The notes: generated from the sequence alone by a model not told the origin. A stretch of 64,000 nt of DNA from Sporomusaceae bacterium UBA7701 (GCA_002482545.1 DLGF01000016.1:161167-225166); one strand, 5' to 3'. Shown: positions 33,088 to 41,703, numbered from the stretch's first letter. A program made the numbers and translations.

Positions 33088-33352
33088 CCCGGCTGGCGAT
33101 AAAGGCCCATCTGCGGCGTACCCGCAAGAGGTAGGCGGCAGTTCTAGGCGCATGCGCGCTAAGTGCTTGCGCACGACCAGTACTGCGCTACGCGTTTTTC
33201 CGGTGAGACCCGCACGCGGTTCGTGAATCTATTTGCAGACAAGCAACGACGCTGAAGAACTCACGAAATCAGGACGGGCATCTGGACCTTTTTCGCCAGC
33301 CTAGGTTTGTCTTCACTTTACAGGCACCCTGAGGGATGCCTGTTTTTGTTTA
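33088..33352 (+). ncRNA. Structured RNA, copy B of a two-copy family
   Basis: This is the shorter relative of 17206-17580. The closing helix is GGCTGGCGA (33091-33099) with TCGCCAGCC (33293-33301). The block TAAAGGCCCATC follows, then a variable centre, then GGTGAGACCCGCAC, CTATTTGCA, ACAAGCAA, ACTCACGAAATCAGGACG and CATCTGGA. GTGAG (33203-33207) pairs with CTCAC (33260-33264). It begins only about 33 bp after minE and ends in its own terminator, so it could be cut from the min transcript or have its own promoter. No coding frame is shared with copy A. Confidence 0.8.
33320..33352 (+). terminator. Terminator of structured RNA copy B
   Basis: ACAGGCA (33320-33326) pairs with TGCCTGT (33337-33343), followed by TTTTTG and further T. 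The loop sequence CCCTGAGGGA is itself part of a direct repeat with 33072-33087. Confidence 0.85.
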
Positions 33353-33386
33353 GGCCCTGGCTTGTCTGGCAAGATTTTCATCCATC

Positions 33387-33416
33387 TGGACGGAAACGGT
33401 GAAATATGATTATAAT
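33387..33416 (+). promoter_or_regulatory. Candidate promoter of rodA
   Basis: TGGACG (33387-33392) and a perfect TATAAT (33411-33416) have an 18-bp spacer, 34 bp before the rodA start. Confidence 0.55.
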
Positions 33417-33449
33417 ATATAGGACGAGCTAAAGGGGAAGGTACAATAT

Positions 33450-34556
33450 ATGTTAAGCCATCGGCTTCTTAAAAATTTAGACTTTACAGTTATCGCGGTG
33501 ACCATCCTTCTTGTTCTCATCAGTCTGGTCATTATCGGCAGCGCCACCCACATTAACAATCCGGGTGAAGATCGTTACTGGTACGTGCAGCGGCAGGGGA
33601 TCTTCGCTATTGCCAATATCCTGTTTATTTTCTTCTTGCTCCACTTTGACTATAAATCGCTTAGCAAATATGCCAATATCCTCTATGGCGTCAATCTGGT
33701 CATGCTGGTCGCGGTTATGCTGGTCGGACAGTCGGCGCTGGGCGCTCAGCGCTGGATTCAGATCGGCCCGATCAATCTGCAGCCGTCCGAATTTTCCAAG
33801 CTGATCATGATTATTTCTCTCGCCCATATCCTGGAAAAACGGCAGGGGCAGCTGAAAAGCTTTAAGGATCTCATTCCGATCTTTCTCTTTGTGGGCGTGC
33901 CCTTTCTGCTGGTGCTGAAGCAGCCTGACCTGGGAACTTCACTGGTGTTTCTGGCCATTTTATTCGGAATGTTGTTTATCGCCGGCATCAGCATGCGGCA
34001 TCTGGCGGTCATCGTTGGCGCCGGGGCAGCCTTCATGCCGATCTTCTGGCACTTTTTAAAAGATTATCAGAAGAAGCGCCTGACGGTATTTTTGGACCCC
34101 AATGTGGACCCTTTAGGCTCGGGGTACCATATTATTCAATCGAAAATCGCTATTGGCTCGGGGATGATTTTCGGCAAGGGATTGTTTGCCGGAACGCAAA
34201 GCCAGCTCAACTTCTTGCCGGAGAATCACACCGACTTCATCTTTGCGGTTGTTGGCGAGGAACTGGGCTTTATCGGGAGCCTGATTATTTTGCTCCTGTA
34301 CCTTATCCTGCTATACCGGGGGATCAAGATAGCCGGCGCGGCCCGCGACAGCTTTGGAATGCTGCTGGCTACCGGCATTACCTCCATGCTTACGTTCCAC
34401 GTTTTGGTCAATGTGGGCATGACCGCCGGGATCATGCCGGTAACCGGCATACCGCTGCCGCTTATGAGTTACGGCGTAAGCTCGCTGACGACCAACATGA
34501 TCAGTATCGGGATACTGCTCAACATCTACATGCGACGGCAAAAGATTCTCTTCTAG
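33450..34556 (+). CDS. rodA: Peptidoglycan polymerase RodA (SEDS family)
   Basis: A 368-residue SEDS glycosyltransferase with about ten helices. Family motifs include GAQRWIQIGPINLQPSEFSK and, near the C-terminus, NVGMTAGIMPVTGIPLPLMSYG (in part shown). It polymerises lipid II in the elongasome with PBP2 encoded at 28841. FtsW is similar, but neighbours in the shape-gene region favour RodA. Confidence 0.93.
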   Translation: MLSHRLLKNLDFTVIAVTILLVLISLVIIGSATHINNPGEDRYWYVQRQGIFAIANILFIFFLLHFDYKSLSKYANILYGVNLVMLVAVMLVGQSALGAQRWIQIGPINLQPSEFSKLIMIISLAHILEKRQGQLKSFKDLIPIFLFVGVPFLLVLKQPDLGTSLVFLAILFGMLFIAGISMRHLAVIVGAGAAFMPIFWHFLKDYQKKRLTVFLDPNVDPLGSGYHIIQSKIAIGSGMIFGKGLFAGTQSQLNFLPENHTDFIFAVVGEELGFIGSLIILLLYLILLYRGIKIAGAARDSFGMLLATGITSMLTFHVLVNVGMTAGIMPVTGIPLPLMSYGVSSLTTNMISIGILLNIYMRRQKILF

Positions 34557-34593
34557 ACTGGCGGAAAACGACTCACTGCTCTCGGCTAACCTG

Positions 34594-34623
34594 AGTGCAC
34601 AAGCTAAGCTTGTGCACTTTTTT
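34594..34623 (+). terminator. Terminator of rodA
   Basis: AGTGCACAAGC pairs with GCTTGTGCACT around a small loop, followed by TTTTTT. Confidence 0.93.
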
Positions 34624-34695
34624 GTTATCTTTTCTTCCCTCCGGTCATATACATTGCAGTAGAGCAATGTCCTGAGACAGCGGGGGGGCGGTATT

Positions 34696-35427
34696 ATGGC
34701 CAAATCGTGGAATAGCCGGGGACGGAATCATCGGTGGGACAGCAAGGATCCGTGGCAGCCATACCGGGAACCGGAAAGCAATTTCGGCTGGCTGATCCGG
34801 ACGGTCATCGCCGCGCTTGTCTTTGCGCTCGTATACGGGGCATATGTGTCGGAAACCTCGCTTAGCCGGACGGTCGCCGACGCAGTCAAATATGTGCTGG
34901 CGACGGAGACCGATTTTGTCTATCTTGCCGATACCCTGACCAACTATGCGCCCAAGAATATGGATGTTTCGGTGTTGAAAAGAGTGCAAAATACGGTTAC
35001 CAAGCCCGCAGATCCGCTGCTTTACATGGTCAGGCCGGTGGACGGCAAACTTGTTTCCCCTTTTGGCTGGCAGGTCCATCCCATTCTGAAGCAGGAAATG
35101 ATGCATGAAGGAATCGACCTGGAAGCGTCCCTTGGCAGTCCGGTCAAGGCTGCGGCCGCCGGGAAGGTCAAGACGGTGACCGACAGCGCCCAATACGGAA
35201 AGATGCTCATTATTGAACATAGTCAAGAGGTCGATTCGGTGTACGGGCACCTGAGCGAGGTGCTGGTGAAAGCGGATGACATGGTTACGCAGGGGCAGGT
35301 GGTCGCCCGGGTAGGCAAGACCGGAATCGCCAGCACCCCGATGCTGTATTTTGAAGTGAGGGAAAAAGGTACGGCGGTTGACCCGCTGCCGCGATTTAAG
35401 GATGACCCCGGGAAAGAGGGAAGGTGA
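34696..35427 (+). CDS. SpoIVFA-like M23-family membrane protein
   Basis: A 243-residue protein. A basic N-terminal tail and one helix (about 33-51) precede a linker and a LytM/M23 domain (about 115-235). The HEGIDLEASLG and HSQEVDSVYGHLSEV motifs are present. It pairs with the M50 protease gene 4 bp downstream, as spoIVFA pairs with spoIVFB. In B. subtilis SpoIVFA anchors and inhibits the protease SpoIVFB in the forespore membrane. A GGGGGGGCGG tract precedes the ATG. If the M23 active site works, it could also act on peptidoglycan. Confidence 0.85.
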   Translation: MAKSWNSRGRNHRWDSKDPWQPYREPESNFGWLIRTVIAALVFALVYGAYVSETSLSRTVADAVKYVLATETDFVYLADTLTNYAPKNMDVSVLKRVQNTVTKPADPLLYMVRPVDGKLVSPFGWQVHPILKQEMMHEGIDLEASLGSPVKAAAAGKVKTVTDSAQYGKMLIIEHSQEVDSVYGHLSEVLVKADDMVTQGQVVARVGKTGIASTPMLYFEVREKGTAVDPLPRFKDDPGKEGR

Positions 35428-35431
35428 AAGG

Positions 35432-36304
35432 TTGCGGGCTGGTAAAGTAGCAGGAGTCCAGGTCATCCTAAATAATTGGTTTTTGGGAATGCTGGGTTTG
35501 TTTATGCTGGCCGGCATGGGCGGAAAGGTGCTGGGCGTTTTTGGAGCCGTACTCTGGCACGAATTAGCCCATGCCGTCACCGCGACCACTTTGGGCTATC
35601 GGGTGAGGGAAATGGAACTGTTGCCTTTTGGCGGAGTCGCCCGCATTGACCGGCTTGGCGAAGCCGGGGCGGCGAGCGAGCTAGTGATGGCGGCTGCCGG
35701 GCCAGCAGCGAGTCTGGTCCTGGCGGCTGCCATCTATTTTGGCCTGCCGTACTTTCCGGAGTGGGCGGAAGACCTGAATTTTTATCTCACGGTCAATATG
35801 ACCTTGGCCTTTTTCAATCTCTTGCCCGCGCTGCCGCTCGACGGCGGCCGGATCGCCCGGGCTTTGCTGACCAACCGTATGAGCTATGGCCGGGCGACAA
35901 AAATCGTCGTCCGGCTGGGGAACCTTATTTCGGCCGGACTCGTCGCCGCTGCCGGGGTGGAGTTTTGGCAGTCGAGTTCGGTGAATCTGACCTTTTTGTT
36001 TGCGGCTGTTTTTTTATATGTCGCCGCCAGAGGCGAACTGCAGATCGCCGGCTTCCGTTCCATGCGCATTTTGGCGCAAAAAAAAGCGGAACTTTCCGCC
36101 CGCGGCGTCATGCCGACCATTCACTATACGGCCTTGCCCGGCGCGTCGGCCCGGGATATCGTCCGGCTGTTCGGTCCGGAACAATACCATATCATTGTGG
36201 TGGTCAATGACGCCTTTCGCGTTGAGAGGGCGCTGACCGAGACCGAAATCTGGGAGGGGCTGCCTGAGCGCGGCCTGAATGCTACTATTGGCGAATTTTT
36301 GTAA
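35432..36304 (+). CDS. SpoIVFB-like M50 intramembrane metalloprotease
   Basis: A 290-residue site-2-type protease with the zinc motif HELAH (residues 43-47) and the third ligand region LPLDGGR (Asp137). In B. subtilis the homologue cleaves pro-sigma-K in the mother cell. Several helices carry the active site, and the C-terminal 80 residues are soluble. A TTG start is chosen because AAGGTGA sits at the right distance and the longer frame overlaps the previous gene. This is one of the clearest signs that the organism sporulates. Confidence 0.87.
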   Translation: MRAGKVAGVQVILNNWFLGMLGLFMLAGMGGKVLGVFGAVLWHELAHAVTATTLGYRVREMELLPFGGVARIDRLGEAGAASELVMAAAGPAASLVLAAAIYFGLPYFPEWAEDLNFYLTVNMTLAFFNLLPALPLDGGRIARALLTNRMSYGRATKIVVRLGNLISAGLVAAAGVEFWQSSSVNLTFLFAAVFLYVAARGELQIAGFRSMRILAQKKAELSARGVMPTIHYTALPGASARDIVRLFGPEQYHIIVVVNDAFRVERALTETEIWEGLPERGLNATIGEFL

Positions 36305-36417
36305 GGCAGGCAGGATTTTGGCTTGGGACAGAGAACATCAAAGAAAATGTGCCAACACTGCTCCAAGGCGGTTGGATTGGGTTTTCCGCGGCTCCGGCAG
36401 ACCGCGCCTTTGCTGAC

Positions 36418-36462
36418 AAAAAGGGCGGTGGCTCTGGCGAAATGCCTGAGGGCCGCCTTTTT
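36418..36462 (+). terminator. Terminator after the spoIVFAB-like pair
   Basis: AAAAAGGGCGG pairs with CCGCCTTTTT (one bulge) around a loop that can fold further, and a T-run closes it. Confidence 0.7.
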
Positions 36463-36575
36463 GCCCTGAAAGACCTGGCGCAAGCCAAGTCTTTTCTTAT
36501 TCCTACGGCGAAAGACTTGGTTCGGAATGGGAATAATATGTTCTAAGCCGATTATCTACGGAGGTACCACATCAT

Positions 36576-38429
36576 ATGATCCAAATCGACCCAGCCATCC
36601 TCAGCCGGGTAACTAAGCCTGCCCGCTACACCGGCCAGGAATGGAACAGCATTGTCAAGGCCCCTGAGAGCGTCGAAGCCTCCTTTGTTCTGGCCTTTCC
36701 CGACGTTTATGAGGTTGGGTTGTCCAATCTGGGGTTTAAGATTTTATACCACATCCTTAACTCGCGTTCCGGCGTGGCGGTTGAACGGGCCTACGCCCCA
36801 TGGGTGGATATGGAAGCGGAAATGCGTCGGGCCGCCGTTCCCCTGTGTACCGTCGAAAGTTTCCGCCCCCTGGCCGAGTTCGATGCCATCGGTTTTACGC
36901 TGCAATATGAGATGAGCTACACCAACATTCTCAATATGCTCGATTTGGCCGGCATACCCGTTTTGGCGGCCGAACGGGGGGACGAGCACCCCTTGATCAT
37001 GGCCGGGGGGCCTTGCGCCTTTAATGCCGAGCCGCTGGCCGACTTCGTCGACTTTTTTATTCTGGGCGAGGCCGAAGAAGCCATCGTGGATGTGGCGGAG
37101 GCTGTTGCCGCCTGGAAAAAGGCCGGCAAGCCCCGGGGAAAGACCGGAATTCTGGAAAAGGTCGCCGCCATCGGGGGCGTTTATGTTCCAGCCTTTTACG
37201 ACGTCGCCTATCACGGCGACGGCACCGTAAAGGCCGTCGCGCCCAACCATGCCGCGGCGCGGCCGACGGTTACCAAACGGATTGTCAAAGACCTGGATGA
37301 GGCGCCGTTTCCCACCGAGCCGGTGGTGCCGTACCTGGACATCGTCCACGACCGGATCATGCTGGAGCTGTTCCGGGGTTGCACCCGCGGCTGCCGTTTT
37401 TGCCAGGCCGGCGTCATCTACCGTCCGGTACGCGAGCGCCGTCCGGAGACCTTGCTCAAGCTGGCGCAGGAGCTGGTGGACAGCACCGGTTATAGTGAAA
37501 TGTCGCTGACCTCGCTCAGTTCGGCCGATTATTCCTGTCTTCACGACACGGTACGGCAACTGATCGACCGGTTTAAAGACCAGGGAGTCAGCGTATCGTT
37601 GCCCTCGCTCAGGATCGACAGTTTTTCGATCCAGCTTGCCCAAGAAGTGCAACAGGTTCGCAAGAGCGGCCTCACTTTCGCGCCCGAGGCCGGCACCCAG
37701 CGGCTCAGGGACGTCATCAACAAGGGAGTCACCGAAAGGGACCTGGAAGAGGCGGTGGGCGCAGCATTCAAGGCGGGCTGGTCCACGGTCAAGCTGTATT
37801 TTATGATCGGCCTGCCGACCGAGACCGATGAAGACGTGGCCGGCATAGCCAAACTGGCCTACAAGGTCCTTGACCTATACAAAAGCGTCACGGGGCGGCG
37901 CGGGGCCAAAGTCACAGTCAGCGTCTCCTCGTTTGTGCCCAAGCCCCATACCTCGTTTCAATGGTACGGGCAAAACTCCATTGAAGAGCTTGAACGCAAG
38001 CAACGGCTGTTAAAGTCCCTGCTCCGGGACCGCAGCATTTCTTTCAGCTGGCATGACGCGCCGGTCAGCTTCCTGGAGGCCGTTTTCGCCCGGGGTGACC
38101 GCAAGGTGGGCAAGGCGCTGCTTGCGGCTTGGCGCCGCGGAGCCAGGTTCGACGGCTGGTCGGAGCATTTCCGCTACGATTTTTGGCTGGAAGCCTTTGC
38201 GGAGACGGGCATCGATCCCCATTTCTACGCCGGGCGCGAACGCGCCGCAACGGAGCTGCTGCCTTGGGATCATCTGAGCGCCGGAGTGGACAAGACCTTT
38301 CTCGCGCGCGAATATCAACGGGCCCTCGCCGGCGACTCGACGGCGGATTGCCGGCGCGATCAGTGCAGTGCCTGCGGCGTCTGCCAGGGACTGGGCGTAA
38401 ATGTGGTCGACTGGGGGGCTGGGGCATAA
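36576..38429 (+). CDS. B12-binding-domain radical SAM protein (TIGR03960 family)
   Basis: A 617-residue protein. The N-terminal 200 residues form a Rossmann-like B12-binding-type domain without the DxHxxG ligand motif. The radical SAM core has the CxxxCxxC cluster at Cys269, Cys273 and Cys276 (FRGCTRGCRFCQAG). The C-terminus ends in a Cys-rich patch (CRRDQCSACGVC), which may bind a second cluster. Its substrate is unknown. It overlaps the next gene by one base, and the pair precedes RNase G, L21 and L27 in many Firmicutes. This suggests a role in RNA or ribosome modification (inference). Confidence 0.9.
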   Translation: MIQIDPAILSRVTKPARYTGQEWNSIVKAPESVEASFVLAFPDVYEVGLSNLGFKILYHILNSRSGVAVERAYAPWVDMEAEMRRAAVPLCTVESFRPLAEFDAIGFTLQYEMSYTNILNMLDLAGIPVLAAERGDEHPLIMAGGPCAFNAEPLADFVDFFILGEAEEAIVDVAEAVAAWKKAGKPRGKTGILEKVAAIGGVYVPAFYDVAYHGDGTVKAVAPNHAAARPTVTKRIVKDLDEAPFPTEPVVPYLDIVHDRIMLELFRGCTRGCRFCQAGVIYRPVRERRPETLLKLAQELVDSTGYSEMSLTSLSSADYSCLHDTVRQLIDRFKDQGVSVSLPSLRIDSFSIQLAQEVQQVRKSGLTFAPEAGTQRLRDVINKGVTERDLEEAVGAAFKAGWSTVKLYFMIGLPTETDEDVAGIAKLAYKVLDLYKSVTGRRGAKVTVSVSSFVPKPHTSFQWYGQNSIEELERKQRLLKSLLRDRSISFSWHDAPVSFLEAVFARGDRKVGKALLAAWRRGARFDGWSEHFRYDFWLEAFAETGIDPHFYAGRERAATELLPWDHLSAGVDKTFLAREYQRALAGDSTADCRRDQCSACGVCQGLGVNVVDWGAGA

Positions 38430-39130
38430 TGGCGAGATTCCGGCTTGAGATAACGAAAGGCGAGGAAATTCGCTACATTTCCCATCTGGATTACGCCCGC
38501 GCCATCGAGCGGGCGCTCCGGCGGGCCAAATTGCCGGTAGCCTACTCGGAAGGTTTTAATCCGCATATGAAGATGGCCTTTGCCTCGGCGTTGTCGGTGG
38601 GCGTGACCAGCGATGCGGAGTATTTGGATGTGGATATGGCCGAGGACCTGGCGGAGGAAGCTTTGGCCAGCCGTCTGAAACCTCAGCTTCCGGCGGGGAT
38701 CGTGCTGAACCGCAGCCGGATCATCGTCGGCCGGCCGGCCGCTCTCATGGCTGTCGTCAATCTGGCCACCTACCGCATCACCCTGCCCTATGGCGCAGAG
38801 ACTTCGGCCGACGGCGCCGCTGCCGCCGTCCGGCGCTTCAACGAGGTGGCCAGCGTTTCCTATGTCAAGGAAAGCCCGAAAGGCCGCCGGGAAATAGATG
38901 TCAAGCAATACCTGGCCGAACCGGTCGAGCTGCGGCAAGCCCCGGACGGCCTGGAACTGGCAGCCGCCATCCGGATTACGCCGACCGGCAGCATAAAGCC
39001 TGTTGAGGTTCTGTCGGTATTGACCGGAGACTTTGGCCTTCCGGGCCGCGCCGACGGTGCGCGTATCAACCGGACCGGACTGTTTGTAAGCGATGGGGAG
39101 CGGCGGCTGACTCCCCTTGAAGTAGAGTAG
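38429..39130 (+). CDS. DUF2344/TIGR03936 radical-SAM-associated protein
   Basis: A 233-residue protein of the family that accompanies, or is fused to, the TIGR03960 radical SAM enzymes. The start MARFRLEITKGEEIRYISHLD and the segment PVAYSEGFNPHMKM are typical. TAATG overlap with the upstream gene shows coupling, so the two chains probably act as one enzyme. Its function is not established. Confidence 0.9.
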   Translation: MARFRLEITKGEEIRYISHLDYARAIERALRRAKLPVAYSEGFNPHMKMAFASALSVGVTSDAEYLDVDMAEDLAEEALASRLKPQLPAGIVLNRSRIIVGRPAALMAVVNLATYRITLPYGAETSADGAAAAVRRFNEVASVSYVKESPKGRREIDVKQYLAEPVELRQAPDGLELAAAIRITPTGSIKPVEVLSVLTGDFGLPGRADGARINRTGLFVSDGERRLTPLEVE

Positions 39131-39149
39131 CCCAGGACGGGGAGGAAAG

Positions 39150-40586
39150 ATGATGGGCAAAACCATTATCGTCAACATTGTACCGGAAGAAACCCGAATG
39201 GCTCTTCTGGAGGACGGGCGGCTGGCCGAGACAGCCATCGAACGGACCGCAAGCGGACACATCGTCGGCAATATCTACAAGGGAAGGATTCAAAACGTTC
39301 TGCCGGGAATGCAAGCGGTTTTTGTCGATATCGGCCGGGACCGCAATGCTTTTCTCCATGTCGGGGATTTAGCCGGCGGTCATGCCCGGACCAAGGAACC
39401 GCTCAGCATCGGCCGGGAAATCATCGTGCAGGTGGCCAAAGACGCGCTTGGAACCAAGGGGCCCCGGCTTACCTCCCAGCTGACGCTGCCGGGGCGCTAT
39501 GTAGTGCTTATGCCGACGGTTGATTTCCTTGGGGTCTCCCGCCGGATTCCGGAAGAGGAAGAGCGTAAACGTCTGAAAGAAGTGGCGGAACGGGTGCGGC
39601 CGGCCGGCATGGGGATGATTGTCCGCACCGCGGCTGCAGGCAGGAGTGAAGACGATCTCCGCAGGGATGCCGCCTATCTTGAAAATCTGTGGAACACTCT
39701 CGCCGCCCGGGCGAAAAGAGTGCAGGCCCCAACCCTGCTCTACCGCGACGTTGATCTGGTCATTCGGATTGTTCGCGATTATTTCAGCGCTGATGTGGGG
39801 CAGATTGTTTTCGATAGCCGCGAAGCCTTCAACCGCGTGAAGGATCTCTTAAGCTTCGCCTCGCCTGAGCTTACTTCGCGGCTTGCGTTATATGAAGGGC
39901 AGGAGGACGTGTTTGGCCATTTCGGCGTCGAGGCGGAGCTTAACCGGCTGGACGAGCGGCGGATCGAGCTGGACTGCGGCGGGTATATCGTCATCGACCG
40001 GACAGAAGCGCTCACGGTCGTCGACGTCAATACCGGCAAGTTCGTGGGGCAGACCCGGCTAACCGACACGGCTTTTCAGGCCAACCTGGAGGCGGCGGGG
40101 GAAATAGCCCGTCAGATCCGGCTAAGAGACATCGGCGGCATCATCATTATCGATTTTATCGACATGGACCAGGAGGAACAGCGCAAAGCCGTTCTGGCGG
40201 CCCTGAGCGAACACCTCAAAAAAGACCGCACCCGGACCAATGTGGTGGGGATTACCGGACTCGGCCTGGTGGAGATGACCCGCAAGAAGGCCCGCAAAGA
40301 CCTCGATTCGGCTCTGTCGGTGGAATGCCCCTGCTGCGCGGGGCGCGGGGCCGTCCGTTCCCCGGAGACGGTCGCTATCGCCATACGGCGCCAGCTAAGG
40401 CAGCTCAGCCGAACCCGGCAGCTTCAGGGACCGGTTCTGGTTCAGGCCCACCCCCGGGTTGCGGAAGTCTTCCAGCGCCCCGGGGAAACCGAACGCCTTG
40501 CGCAGGAACTGGCGCGGACCGTTACCGTTGAGGCGGTTCCGACGCTGCAGGACGAGGTCTACTGCATTTTGAAGGGCAAAGACTGA
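39150..40586 (+). CDS. rng: Ribonuclease G (Rne/Rng family)
   Basis: A 478-residue endoribonuclease. An N-terminal S1 domain (DRNAFLHVGDL) is followed by the catalytic DNase-I-like domain with VDVNTGKFVG and IIIDFIDM carrying the metal-binding Asp residues. The Zn-link motif CPCCAGRG follows. It matures rRNA and starts mRNA decay. The GGGGAGGAAAG site precedes two ATGs (39150, 39153). Confidence 0.95.
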   Translation: MMGKTIIVNIVPEETRMALLEDGRLAETAIERTASGHIVGNIYKGRIQNVLPGMQAVFVDIGRDRNAFLHVGDLAGGHARTKEPLSIGREIIVQVAKDALGTKGPRLTSQLTLPGRYVVLMPTVDFLGVSRRIPEEEERKRLKEVAERVRPAGMGMIVRTAAAGRSEDDLRRDAAYLENLWNTLAARAKRVQAPTLLYRDVDLVIRIVRDYFSADVGQIVFDSREAFNRVKDLLSFASPELTSRLALYEGQEDVFGHFGVEAELNRLDERRIELDCGGYIVIDRTEALTVVDVNTGKFVGQTRLTDTAFQANLEAAGEIARQIRLRDIGGIIIIDFIDMDQEEQRKAVLAALSEHLKKDRTRTNVVGITGLGLVEMTRKKARKDLDSALSVECPCCAGRGAVRSPETVAIAIRRQLRQLSRTRQLQGPVLVQAHPRVAEVFQRPGETERLAQELARTVTVEAVPTLQDEVYCILKGKD

Positions 40587-40607
40587 CGCAGCGGCGATTC
40601 CCATTGG

Positions 40608-40636
40608 TTGACAAATGGCAACCGCTATGATAAAAT
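40608..40636 (+). promoter_or_regulatory. Promoter of the rplU operon
   Basis: TTGACA (40608-40613) and TAAAAT (40631-40636) are spaced 17 bp apart, about 130 bp before rplU. Confidence 0.85.
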
Positions 40637-40642
40637 TTTGTG

Positions 40643-40755
40643 CTGTAGGTGAATAACCTGCAGGGTTCCCAAACCGCTCGAAAAAGGTCCGAAATCCGTC
40701 CCGGCCGCTGACGGCCCGGATGGTACCGAATTCGGCGAGTCCATCGACAGGGAGG
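40643..40755 (+). ncRNA. L21 leader RNA
   Basis: The transcribed leader between the promoter and rplU can form several hairpins (for example around GGTCCGAAATCCGTCCCGGCC). Its position matches the Firmicutes L21 leader, thought to bind L21 for feedback control of rplU-prp-rpmA. The call rests on location and length rather than a traced consensus. Confidence 0.6.
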
Positions 40756-40763
40756 TGTAAGAT

Positions 40764-41075
40764 ATGTACGCAATTATCGAAACTGGCGGCAAGCAATACC
40801 GCGTCAGCGAAGGCGACGTGGTGACGATTGAAAAGCTCGAAGCAGGCGAAGGCGAAACCGTTCAATTTGACCGGGTTCTGACGGTGGTTGGCGGCGGCGA
40901 TGTCAAAATCGGCAAACCGGTGGTTGACGGTGCCAAAGTAACCGGCAAAGTAGTGGGGCACGGCAAAGGCAAAAAAATTCTTGTTTTCAAGTACAAAGCC
41001 AAGTCCAACTACCGTAAACGTCAAGGCCATCGTCAGCCGTTCACCAAAGTCGTCATTGAAAAAATTGACGCCTAA
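40764..41075 (+). CDS. rplU: 50S ribosomal protein L21
   Basis: A 103-residue L21 with the characteristic start MYAIIETGGKQYRV and the C-terminal KAKSNYRKRQGHRQPFTKV signature. First gene of rplU-prp-rpmA. A GGGAGGTG site precedes the ATG. Confidence 0.99.
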   Translation: MYAIIETGGKQYRVSEGDVVTIEKLEAGEGETVQFDRVLTVVGGGDVKIGKPVVDGAKVTGKVVGHGKGKKILVFKYKAKSNYRKRQGHRQPFTKVVIEKIDA

Positions 41076-41077
41076 CA

Positions 41078-41398
41078 ATGATTGATATCCAGATTTATCG
41101 TAACGTCGCCGGAGAAATCACCGGATTTGCCGCAAACGGGCACGCCAATACGGCGCCCCGCGGCCAGGACATCGTCTGCGCAGGCGTTGCCTCGCTGACC
41201 CAGACCGCGGCCCTCGGGTTGCAGCAACACTTGGCCCGGGAAGTCCGGCTGGAAGTGACGGCCGGAAAACTCATTCTGGACCTGGTGAAGCCTCCCGATG
41301 CGTTGAGCGGGGCTATTCTTGAGACCATGGTTCTCGGCCTAGCCGAGATTGCAAAATTAAGTCCGCAAAGTGTTCGTATCGTCGAACACAGGAGGTGA
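41078..41398 (+). CDS. prp: Ribosomal-processing cysteine protease Prp
   Basis: A 106-residue protease with the catalytic His22 and Cys34 (GHANTAPRGQDIVCAGVAS). Prp removes the N-terminal extension of L27 in Firmicutes. Its substrate is encoded 5 bp downstream and carries a matching site (MFTFDLQLFA before HKKG). The gene starts 2 bp after rplU. Confidence 0.96.
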   Translation: MIDIQIYRNVAGEITGFAANGHANTAPRGQDIVCAGVASLTQTAALGLQQHLAREVRLEVTAGKLILDLVKPPDALSGAILETMVLGLAEIAKLSPQSVRIVEHRR

Positions 41399-41403
41399 AA
41401 TTC

Positions 41404-41697
41404 ATGTTTACGTTTGACCTTCAATTATTTGCTCATAAAAAAGGTGTAGGCAGCTCCCGGAACGGCCGCGACAGCGAGGCTAAACGCCTTGGCGTAAAGC
41501 GCCATCAAGGCCAGGTCGTTACCGCAGGCAGCATTCTGGTGCGCCAAAGAGGGACGCATTTCCATCCCGGCCAAAACGTCGGGATCGGCAAAGACGACAC
41601 CTTGTTTGCGAAGATCGCCGGCCGGGTCGCTTTCGAGCGCAAAGGCCGCGACAACCGTCAAATCAGCGTATATCCGCTAGAGGAAGCTGTGATGTAA
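41404..41697 (+). CDS. rpmA: 50S ribosomal protein L27 with Prp-cleaved N-terminal extension
   Basis: A 97-residue L27 precursor. The first ten residues MFTFDLQLFA form the extension removed by Prp, leaving HKKGVGSSRNGRDS as mature start. A GTG at 41395 lies within the AGGAGGTGA site, so ATG 41404 is the start. Mature L27 reaches into the peptidyl-transferase centre. Confidence 0.98.
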   Translation: MFTFDLQLFAHKKGVGSSRNGRDSEAKRLGVKRHQGQVVTAGSILVRQRGTHFHPGQNVGIGKDDTLFAKIAGRVAFERKGRDNRQISVYPLEEAVM

Positions 41698-41703
41698 AAC
41701 GAG

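Noticed and set aside
36349..36546. A 65-codon frame between spoIVFB and the radical SAM gene
   Set aside because: It runs through a terminator hairpin, has no ribosome site and has low-complexity composition.
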